The notes under the pieces were generated by a model. That model was given only the letters and a program-made list of their open reading frames with translations, searched no databases and was not told where the DNA came from. Below, piece after piece: positions 1 to 5,328 of a stretch of 5,328 nucleotides of DNA. The first letter of the stretch is position 1. Each line of letters starts with the position of its first letter. Origin of the DNA: Actinomycetota bacterium (GTDB lineage Bacteria > Actinomycetota > Nitriliruptoria > Euzebyales > Egibacteraceae); NCBI GenBank assembly GCA_019347785.1, contig JAHWKQ010000156.1, forward strand, positions 1 through 5,328. Direction: 5' to 3'. Made by a program: the position numbers and the translations under genes.

Positions 1-794
1 CGCAGCTGTACATGAGCGGCGGCACCCTTCCCTCCGGGTTCGTGCTGACCGCCGCCGGGCCGCGGCAGGCGGCCCGGCGGTCGGGCTACGCGGCCGCCAT
101 CAGCCGCGCGGACGACCGCGCGCTCGCGCAGACGGTGCGGGCGCGCGACGCGGTGACCGCGCGGTGGCGGGAACTGGGGGCCCGGCGCGGACGACTGCGG
201 GCGGCGCTGCGGGACCGCCGCGAGGCACTCGTCACGGCGGCGCGCCAGCGCCGGCGCAGGCGGCTCGTGCTGGTGACCAGCACCCGCCGGCTCGGACGGC
301 TGCAGGCGCGGGAGACGCGCCTGGAGAGCGAGAGCCGCCGGCTGGCCGCCCTCGGGGGGGGAGCCAGGGTCGTCGGGCTCAGGGCGGACCGCTCGACGCG
401 TCTGCCCGCGGGCGCCACCACCGCCGACGGTGGCTGGACGTGGCCGGCCTCGGGCCCTCTGACCAGCGGCTTCGGCATGAGATGGGGCTCGCTGCACGGG
501 GGCATCGACGTCGGGGCGCCCGAGGGCGCGCCCATCGTCGCCGCCTCCGACGGCGTGGTCCGCTCCGCCGGCTATGAGTCCGGCTACGGCAACATGGTGG
601 TGGTCGACCACGGCGGTGGGATCACCACCGCGTACGCGCACCAGAGCAGCATCGCGACGGCGGTGGGCGCGCACGTCGGGGCCGGCGACCACATCGGCTC
701 CGTGGGCAGCACCGGCAATGTCACTGGGCCGCACCTGCACTTCGAGGTGCGCGTCGGCGGGTCGCCGGTCGACCCCATGGGCTACCTGCCGTAG
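1..794 (+). CDS. Coiled-coil and LytM (peptidase M23) cell-wall hydrolase, 5' partial
   Basis: This is a secreted murein endopeptidase, or a murein-hydrolase activator, of the coiled-coil plus M23 type seen in EnvC-like proteins. Residues here are numbered from the ATG at base 12. Residues 18-113 form an arginine-rich helical, coiled-coil-like stretch (29 Arg against 9 Asp/Glu in residues 1-115). A Gly/Ala/Thr linker follows, and the LytM domain spans about 143-260. All expected active-site residues are present: His162 and Asp166 in HGGID, His210 in YAH, and His241/His243 in HLHFE. By analogy with LytM, H162, D166 and H243 bind zinc and H210 and H241 are catalytic, so the domain looks active rather than degenerate. 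The ATG at 12 is probably internal: the frame is open to the window edge (Q-L-Y just before it), there is no ribosome site, and no signal peptide follows. The secretion signal and first helix should lie upstream. The stop at 792-794 lies inside the 3' end of the opposing gene. Confidence 0.9.
   Translation, partial: QLYMSGGTLPSGFVLTAAGPRQAARRSGYAAAISRADDRALAQTVRARDAVTARWRELGARRGRLRAALRDRREALVTAARQRRRRRLVLVTSTRRLGRLQARETRLESESRRLAALGGGARVVGLRADRSTRLPAGATTADGGWTWPASGPLTSGFGMRWGSLHGGIDVGAPEGAPIVAASDGVVRSAGYESGYGNMVVVDHGGGITTAYAHQSSIATAVGAHVGAGDHIGSVGSTGNVTGPHLHFEVRVGGSPVDPMGYLP
755..767 (-). terminator. Weak hairpin past the membrane-protein stop
   Basis: CGGCG at 755-759 and CGCCG at 763-767 can pair around a three-base loop, beginning 14 bases beyond the minus-strand stop codon. 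There is no T-rich tract after it, and it lies within the M23 coding region. Short GC stems are common by chance at this base composition, so it is only a possible terminator or 3'-end structure. Confidence 0.13.
782..794. other. Tail-to-tail 13-base overlap of two convergent genes
   Basis: The plus-strand M23 gene stops with TAG at 792-794 and the minus-strand membrane-protein gene stops with TAG at 784-782. The two coding regions therefore share 13 bases, with no intergenic spacer. Any transcription terminator for either gene must lie inside the coding sequence of the other, and transcripts reading past the stop would be antisense to the neighbour. Confidence 0.8.
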
Positions 795-2251
795 CCCACG
801 CGGTGCCGTCGCGCGTCGTGCGCGGCCTGTCCAGCCCCCACGCCGCCGCGCCCCGCCTGCGCGCGACGGCCCGCCAGGAGGTACACGACGGCGACGCAGG
901 TCACCAGGAGGGCCGTGGTGGCGCCCCCCGCCTCCAGGGCCGCCTCGGCGATCGTCGAGGCGGTCCACGGGTTCCGAGCGACGAACCGCGGCGACCAGGC
1001 GAACGCACCCAGGCCCTGGACGGCGATGGAGGCTGCGACCAGCGCGGCCAGCATCCGCCGCCGCCACGCCCTCTCCCGCACCCACTGGCGGTACGACAGC
1101 ACCAGCAGGGGGGCCGCCAGCGTGAGCCCCTCCAGGGGGTACCGGTACGAGTAGAAGTTGACCCCGCCCGAGAAGCGGTTCATGCGCAGGTTCAGCAGGG
1201 TGTAGGCGGCCCCGGCGACCGCCGCCGCCCGGACCCACGAGGGCGCGGCGCGCCAGGCGCGCCGCAGGCCGGGGATGAGGGCCAGCAGGAACGGCGAGTG
1301 GAGCAGGATGCCCCGATCGGGCGTGACGAGCGCCCCGAGCACGTTGACGTCGAAGCGGAACGGGGTCGCGCCGACGAGCTTGTCGGTGAACTCGCTGCCG
1401 TAGCCGCCCGAGATCGACCAGCCGCCGTAGACGGCGTGGTTGTAGGCGACCAGGGCCGCCACCCCCAGGGCCGACACGGCGCCGACGACGGCCGCGGGCC
1501 GCCATGCGCGCCGGTGCCGCGCCTCCCACAACCCACACACGAGCGGGACCACGGCGGCGTGTGGCCGGGCGAGGACGACCAGGCCGAGGCCCGCCCCGGC
1601 CACGGCCCAGCGCCCCGCCGCCAGCGCCAGCAGGGCGATCGCCAGCCACAGCTGGTCGGGGCCGTGGGGCCACAGCGCGTCGGCCGACACTGACCAGGTG
1701 GCGGTCCCGAGCCCGGCGACGTACGCGGCCGCGACCGCCCCCGACGGCGGCGCCAGCCGGCGCAGCGACAGATGCAGCGTCCCCATGGCCAGCGCGGCGG
1801 CCACCGCGGCGGCCACGCCGGCCGGTGCGTACGACAGGCCATCGGCGGGCGACGCCCCGGCCAGCCCGTAGAACGGCAGGGCGAAGACGGCCACCCCCGG
1901 CTGGCGGTCGCTCACCACCCGGCCACCGGCCCGCACGAACCACGGGTTGTCCCCCTCGAAGGCGTCCAGGGTGATGTTGCCGTGCGCGGTGAGCTGCCAC
2001 GCGGTCGTCGCGGCCGCGCGGGGATCCGGGCTCTGGGTGGGGCCGTAGGTGGCCGACGCGAGGTACAGCGCCAGCAGAGGCACGACCACGAGCAGGAAGG
2101 TCGCCACCCCCGGCAGTCGGTCCACGCGGCCGGCCAGGGCCGAGACCGTGTGTCCCACGGCCGCCCGCGCGGTCTCGAGCCGGCCCGAGGCGGCGCGCGC
2201 CGCGGTGCCGGGATGATGTCCCCACCCACCCGCGCGCCCGGCGGCGCTCAC
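782..2251 (-). CDS. Polytopic membrane protein, GT-C glycosyltransferase-like
   Basis: A 489-residue integral membrane protein with about 10-12 hydrophobic segments, for example near 50-68, 142-158, 170-187, 200-228, 252-271, 314-330, 338-355, 373-388, 399-418 and 441-461. The layout resembles bacterial GT-C (GT39-like) enzymes, which transfer sugars from polyprenyl-phosphate donors on the outer face of the membrane. Recognisable stretches are a first outside loop with SPDP (Asp76, a candidate catalytic acid), VVSDRQPG then ALPFYG at 112-129, YNHAVYGGW around 270-278, TPDRGILLHSPF at 310-321 and YSYRYPLEG at 368-375. Donor and acceptor cannot be read from the sequence. I chose the GTG at 2251-2249, which overlaps the TGA of the LCP gene as GTGA, implying translational coupling. 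The frame stays open a further 726 bases upstream, but that part is an Arg/Gly/Pro-rich antiframe of the LCP gene. The C-terminal tail (462-489) is basic and low in complexity. It could instead be a flippase or a protein of unknown function. Confidence 0.78.
   Translation of the reverse strand: MSAAGRAGGWGHHPGTAARAASGRLETARAAVGHTVSALAGRVDRLPGVATFLLVVVPLLALYLASATYGPTQSPDPRAAATTAWQLTAHGNITLDAFEGDNPWFVRAGGRVVSDRQPGVAVFALPFYGLAGASPADGLSYAPAGVAAAVAAALAMGTLHLSLRRLAPPSGAVAAAYVAGLGTATWSVSADALWPHGPDQLWLAIALLALAAGRWAVAGAGLGLVVLARPHAAVVPLVCGLWEARHRRAWRPAAVVGAVSALGVAALVAYNHAVYGGWSISGGYGSEFTDKLVGATPFRFDVNVLGALVTPDRGILLHSPFLLALIPGLRRAWRAAPSWVRAAAVAGAAYTLLNLRMNRFSGGVNFYSYRYPLEGLTLAAPLLVLSYRQWVRERAWRRRMLAALVAASIAVQGLGAFAWSPRFVARNPWTASTIAEAALEAGGATTALLVTCVAVVYLLAGRRAQAGRGGVGAGQAAHDARRHRVGYGR
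808..826 (+). terminator. Hairpin past the M23 stop, possible terminator
   Basis: Bases 808-814 pair with 820-826 around the five-base loop GTCGT. This gives a seven-pair stem, six Watson-Crick pairs and one G-T, that starts 13 bases after the M23 stop codon. It lies within the coding sequence of the opposing gene and no T tract follows. Actinobacterial terminators often lack a good T tract, so the position is suggestive, but chance stems are frequent in DNA this GC-rich. Confidence 0.22.
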
Positions 2252-3600
2252 CGGTCGAGGGCGGCGTCCGGTCCCAGGACGAGGGTCACCCTCCCCCCGT
2301 CGCCGGCGATCTCCACGCTGCCGGCGGCCTCCAGCTCGCCCGCGACCGCGGCGGCCGCCTCGTCGAGGTCCCCCGGATAGCGCACGACGGTGTGGTCCAC
2401 CGGCGGGCCGTTGCCGACCCTGGTCACGTGGAAGCCGCGGTCGGCGAGCACGGCCGCCGCGTAGCTCGCCAGTCCCTCCTCGCCCGTGCCATTGAGCACC
2501 GCGACGTTGACGTCCCGGGGCCGCACCGGCGCCCCCGTCTCCAGGACCGACCCGTCGCGGAAGCGCTCGAACAGCGCCTCGGCCTCGCGGTCGACCGGCA
2601 CCAGCACCGCGGCGCCGCCGATGTAGGTCGGGACGGCCGGGACCGTGTGGGCGGTGTTCGCCGCCCCGCCCGCGATGCTGCGGCCGCCCCGGGCCAGCCG
2701 GGCCAGGTCGATCGGCCCGAGGCCCTCGTCGCCGCGGAGCGCGCGTCCCCCGGCTCCCGCGATGGCGAACATGCGGAAGGGGTTCAGCACCGTCGAGGGC
2801 GAGGCGACCCTCGCGGCCAGCGCCCGCAGGAACTGCTGCTGGCGGTCGATGCGACCGAAGTCGTCGTCGATGTCGCGCACCCGCACGTAGCCCAGTGACT
2901 CGCCGGCGTCCAGGTGCTGGCAGCCGCTGGGCAGGTCCAGGGCCGCCTTCGGATCCTGGATCGGCTCGTCCAGGCACATCCGCACGCCGCCGACCGCCTC
3001 GACGAGGTCGACGAAGCCCGCGAAGTCGACCTCCATGTAGTTGGTCAATGAGATGCCCGACAGGCTCTCGACGGTCTCAGCCAGGCAGGACGGTCCCCCG
3101 ATGGCGAACGCCTCGTTGATGCGGCCCTCGCTGCCGTCGCAACGGGTGACCCACAGGTCGCGGGGGAAGGCCAGCATCGCCGCGCGGCCTCCCTGCGAGG
3201 AGAGCACGAAGATAGTGTCGGTGCGCTCCCCCTCGGCGGGCCCGGTGGCCAGGTCCCGGCGCTCGGCCGTCGTCAGCGAGTCGCGCGTGTCCGAGCCGAC
3301 GACGAGCACGTTCATGCCGCCGAGGCTGTGCGACAGGCCGCGGACACCGACCCGCTCGATCTGGCTGCTCGCGTACAGCCCGAGGGCCACGGGGTACACC
3401 GCGAGCGCCAGCACGACGAGCCCCGCCAGCAGCAGGGCGCCGCGCCGCGAGGGGTGCCGGAGGCGCCACCAGCGCGGCCCCCGCCCGGGTGGTCGGTCGT
3501 CTCCACCCGGCGCCTCGCGCCTGGGCGTCCGCACCGGGTCGAGGGTCCCGCGCCCGGCCGCGCCACGCACCACCGGGCCGGCCCAGTCGTCACCGCTCAC
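2248..3600 (-). CDS. LCP-family (LytR-CpsA-Psr) cell-wall glycopolymer transferase with LytR C-terminal domain
   Basis: A 450-residue type II membrane protein expected to transfer polyprenyl-linked glycopolymers (teichoic acid, arabinogalactan or capsule type) onto peptidoglycan outside the cell. Order: a Pro/Arg-rich cytoplasmic tail (1-53), one membrane helix (about 55-77), an LCP domain (about 95-265), a linker, and a LytR_C domain (about 362-445, beginning DVNVAVLNGTG). LCP hallmarks are all visible: NVLVVGSDTRD at 97-107, RTD at 126-128, PRDLW at 146-150, Asn162 in RINEAF, Arg240 and Arg242 in YVRVR, and GRIDRQQQF at 249-257. These Arg and Asp residues bind the lipid pyrophosphate in known structures. 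Four cysteines (154, 172, 209, 227) lie in the extracellular LCP domain and could form two disulphides. The GTG start has a G6 tract eight bases upstream; the frame closes upstream at 3693-3691. The next gene overlaps its stop by four bases, so the two are probably an operon. Confidence 0.93.
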   Translation of the reverse strand: MSGDDWAGPVVRGAAGRGTLDPVRTPRREAPGGDDRPPGRGPRWWRLRHPSRRGALLLAGLVVLALAVYPVALGLYASSQIERVGVRGLSHSLGGMNVLVVGSDTRDSLTTAERRDLATGPAEGERTDTIFVLSSQGGRAAMLAFPRDLWVTRCDGSEGRINEAFAIGGPSCLAETVESLSGISLTNYMEVDFAGFVDLVEAVGGVRMCLDEPIQDPKAALDLPSGCQHLDAGESLGYVRVRDIDDDFGRIDRQQQFLRALAARVASPSTVLNPFRMFAIAGAGGRALRGDEGLGPIDLARLARGGRSIAGGAANTAHTVPAVPTYIGGAAVLVPVDREAEALFERFRDGSVLETGAPVRPRDVNVAVLNGTGEEGLASYAAAVLADRGFHVTRVGNGPPVDHTVVRYPGDLDEAAAAVAGELEAAGSVEIAGDGGRVTLVLGPDAALDR

Positions 3601-3608
3601 GGCCGTGG

Positions 3609-3614
3609 CCCCCC
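3609..3614 (-). promoter_or_regulatory. Possible ribosome binding site of the LCP gene
   Basis: Read on the minus strand this is GGGGGG, ending eight bases before the GTG at 3600-3598. It is an imperfect match to the anti-Shine-Dalgarno sequence but the spacing is right, and it supports that start over later in-frame GTG codons. Confidence 0.35.
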
Positions 3615-3692
3615 GGCTGGGTCGTGGACGGCGCTCAGCCGCGGGCCGTGCGCCGTCGGCGTGTCGGCGTTGCCAGTCGATCGCACGGCCTC

Positions 3693-3698
3693 ACACTA
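3693..3698 (-). promoter_or_regulatory. Candidate -10 element in the gap before the LCP gene
   Basis: The 148-base gap between the hydantoinase gene and the LCP gene holds no open frame of note. On the minus strand it contains TAGTGT, matching the TANNNT pattern of housekeeping actinobacterial promoters, about 93 bases before the LCP start and in a locally less GC-rich patch. No convincing -35 hexamer lies 16-18 bases upstream, so the LCP-membrane protein pair may instead be read from the hydantoinase transcript. Confidence 0.2.
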
Positions 3699-3748
3699 GC
3701 CTGTGGACGCCCGAAGAGGCCTGTTCTGCCGTACGGTCGTCCGTCGGC

Positions 3749-5328
3749 TCAGGAGCCGTCAGTTCCCTGTTGCTCCCTCTTGACGTCGGGCTCTCCCCAG
3801 CCGCCGCCGCCGGGGGTCTCGACGCGGACCCGGTCGCCGGCCCGCAGCGCCCAGGTCCCCTTGGACCCTAGCTCCTCCCGGCTGCCGTCGGCGCGCACGA
3901 GGACGTTGCGCCCCGGCGCGGCGTCGCCGCCGCCCGCCAGTCCCCAGGGGCGGTGGGCGCGCCGCTCGGTCTGCAGGGTCAGTGTGGCGTCGGACAGCAC
4001 CTCGATCTCGCGCACGAGGCCCTCGCCGCCGGGGTGGCGCCCCTGCCCGCGGGAGCCGTGGCGCAGCTCCGCCCGCCAGACCCGCAGGGGGTAGTCCAGC
4101 TCCATGGCCTCGGCCGGGGTGTTCTGCGTGTTCGTCATGCCGGTGTGCACGCCGGACATGCCCGCCCGGTCGGGGGTGCCGCCCTCACCGCCGGCCAGCG
4201 TCTCGTAGTAGCTGAACGGCTGGGAGCCCGACGAGCTGCCGATGAGCACGTTGTTCATGGTCCCCTGACTGGCGGCCGGGACCCGCTCGGGCAGGGCCTG
4301 GGCAAGGGCGCCGAGCAGCACGTCGACGATGCGCTGGCTGGTCTCGACGTTGCCGGCCGCGACCGGCGCCGGCGGTCTGGCGTGCACGACCGTCCCCTCC
4401 GGTGCCCGCACCTCGCAGGCCCGGTAGCAGCCGGCGTTGGGCGGGGCGTCCGGGTCGGTGAGCATACGGAAGACGAACCACGCACTCGACACGGTCACGG
4501 CGTAGACCGCGTTCAGGTTGACGGGCACCTGCTCGTCGGTGCCGTCGAAGTCCACGGCGACATGGTCGTCGGCGACCGTGACCGCCGCGGTGATCGTGAC
4601 GCCGTCGCCCACCTCCAGCACGTCGGAGAAGCGGTAGGTGCCGTCGGGGATCTCCCGAACGGCGGCCCGGACGCGCCGGTCGCTGTAGTCGCACACCTCG
4701 GCCATGGCATCCCACAGGCGCTCGCCGCCGAGCCGGTCGGCGAGCTCCCGCAGCCGGCGCGCGCCGACGTGGTTGGCGGCGAACTGTGCCCTCAGGTCGC
4801 CGCGTCGCTCGCGGGGGGTGCGGCTGTTCGCCGCGATCAGCCCGAGCACGTCCTCGCGGGGGCCGTCGGCGTCCACGACGACCGTGGGGGGGATGCGCAG
4901 GCCCTCCATGGCGATCTCGACCGCGTGGGCGGGCATGGACCCGGGCGCGCAGCCGCCCACGTCGGCGTGGTGGGCGCGGTTGGCCACGTAGCCGAGCAGC
5001 CGCCCGTCGTCGTCGCCCACGGCCGCGACGATCGTCAGGTCGGGCAGGTGGGTGCCCCCCGCGTACGGGTCGTTGACGGCGACCTGCATGCCCGGGCGCA
5101 GGTCGCCGAAGGCCTCCAGGACCGCCTCGACCGAGCCCGGCATCGAGCCCAGGTGGACGGGGATGTGCTCGGCCTGGGCGACCATCTGGCCGTCGGGGTC
5201 GAACACCGCCGCCGAGCAGTCGGCGCGCTCCTTGATGTTGGGCGAGTAGGACGCGCGCCGCAGCGCCACGCCCATCTCCTCGGCGACGCCCGCCAGCGCG
5301 TGGCGCACGACCTCCAGCTCGACGGCGT
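3749..5328 (-). CDS. Hydantoinase B/oxoprolinase-family subunit (HyuB-like), 5' partial
   Basis: The B subunit of the ATP-dependent hydantoinase family (N-methylhydantoinase, 5-oxoprolinase, acetophenone carboxylase). It normally works with an A subunit that binds ATP and activates a lactam, imide or ketone substrate; the exact substrate cannot be read here. The family pattern runs the full length. Numbered from the GTG at 5308: EEMGVALRRASYSPNIKER at 10-28, NDPYAGGTHLPD at 79-90, HHADVGG at 113-119, DFDGT at 253-257, YETLAGGEGG at 368-377, GMTNTQNTPAEAME at 390-403, a Gly-rich RGQGRHPGGEG stretch around 420-430, and the closing TPGGGGWGEP at 498-507. That GTG is not the real start: the frame continues to the edge as A-V-E-L-E-V before it, which matches the usual family N-terminus, so only a residue or two plus the start codon should be missing. 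At about 527 residues it is near full family length. No A subunit is in the window; it would be expected just upstream, past the right edge. Confidence 0.92.
   Translation of the reverse strand, partial: AVELEVVRHALAGVAEEMGVALRRASYSPNIKERADCSAAVFDPDGQMVAQAEHIPVHLGSMPGSVEAVLEAFGDLRPGMQVAVNDPYAGGTHLPDLTIVAAVGDDDGRLLGYVANRAHHADVGGCAPGSMPAHAVEIAMEGLRIPPTVVVDADGPREDVLGLIAANSRTPRERRGDLRAQFAANHVGARRLRELADRLGGERLWDAMAEVCDYSDRRVRAAVREIPDGTYRFSDVLEVGDGVTITAAVTVADDHVAVDFDGTDEQVPVNLNAVYAVTVSSAWFVFRMLTDPDAPPNAGCYRACEVRAPEGTVVHARPPAPVAAGNVETSQRIVDVLLGALAQALPERVPAASQGTMNNVLIGSSSGSQPFSYYETLAGGEGGTPDRAGMSGVHTGMTNTQNTPAEAMELDYPLRVWRAELRHGSRGQGRHPGGEGLVREIEVLSDATLTLQTERRAHRPWGLAGGGDAAPGRNVLVRADGSREELGSKGTWALRAGDRVRVETPGGGGWGEPDVKREQQGTDGS

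Noticed and set aside
12..14. ATG as the start of the M23 gene
   Set aside because: The frame is open to the edge, no ribosome site precedes it and no signal peptide follows, so the real start is outside the window.
86..535. 149-codon minus-strand frame opposite the M23 gene
   Set aside because: The product is Ser/Arg/Pro-rich with no recognisable domain, while the plus strand encodes the coiled coil and part of the LytM domain.
803..1693. 296-codon plus-strand frame opposite the membrane-protein gene
   Set aside because: Arg/Gly/Gln-rich translation with no hydrophobic core or family motif; it is the antisense shadow of a well-supported membrane protein.
2252..2977. N-terminal extension of the minus-strand membrane-protein frame inside the LCP gene
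   Set aside because: Its translation is low-complexity Arg/Gly/Pro, typical of an off-frame reading of GC-rich coding DNA, and the LCP frame there has every family motif.
3745..3758. CGGCT-CAGG-AGCCG hairpin at the hydantoinase stop codon as a terminator
   Set aside because: Only five pairs, it overlaps the stop codon itself, and no T-rich tract follows on the minus strand.
3041..3871. 276-codon plus-strand frame spanning the LCP start and the intergenic gap
   Set aside because: Ser/Arg/Pro-rich and antisense to two genes with clear family motifs; no ribosome site or conserved pattern seen.
4886..4892. G7 tract in the hydantoinase B gene as a phase-variation site
   Set aside because: It encodes an ordinary Ile-Pro-Pro stretch, and runs of six or seven G or C occur several times in this GC-rich window.

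Overview
The window is about three quarters G+C, with strong codon bias toward G/C third positions, almost no lysine in its proteins and GTG starts. This points to a high-GC Gram-positive, most likely an actinobacterium. The LCP-family protein with its LytR C-terminal domain fits that, but I cannot name a genus.

There are four protein genes and no RNA genes, mobile elements or CRISPR. Left edge, plus strand: the 3' part of a secreted coiled-coil/LytM (peptidase M23) cell-wall hydrolase, cut off at its 5' end by the window. Facing it on the minus strand are two genes that look like one transcription unit: an LCP (LytR-CpsA-Psr) cell-wall glycopolymer transferase followed, through a 4-base GTGA overlap, by a polytopic membrane protein resembling GT-C glycosyltransferases. 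The last 13 bases of the membrane-protein gene overlap the end of the M23 gene tail to tail. Upstream of the LCP gene, across a 148-base gap and on the same strand, is a hydantoinase B/oxoprolinase-family subunit whose first few codons lie just past the right edge.

The first three genes all fit the cell envelope: LCP proteins attach glycopolymers to peptidoglycan, GT-C proteins use polyprenyl-linked sugars outside the membrane, and M23 enzymes cut or help to cut peptidoglycan. A shared role in building one wall polymer is an inference from neighbourhood, not something the sequence proves. The hydantoinase B gene is a metabolic gene of another kind and is probably an unrelated neighbour.

I do not see an undescribed system. 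The points most worth checking are the tail-to-tail overlap with a small hairpin just past each stop, the true start of the membrane-protein gene (a longer open frame invites mis-annotation), and the lysine-free, strongly cationic coiled coil of the hydrolase.
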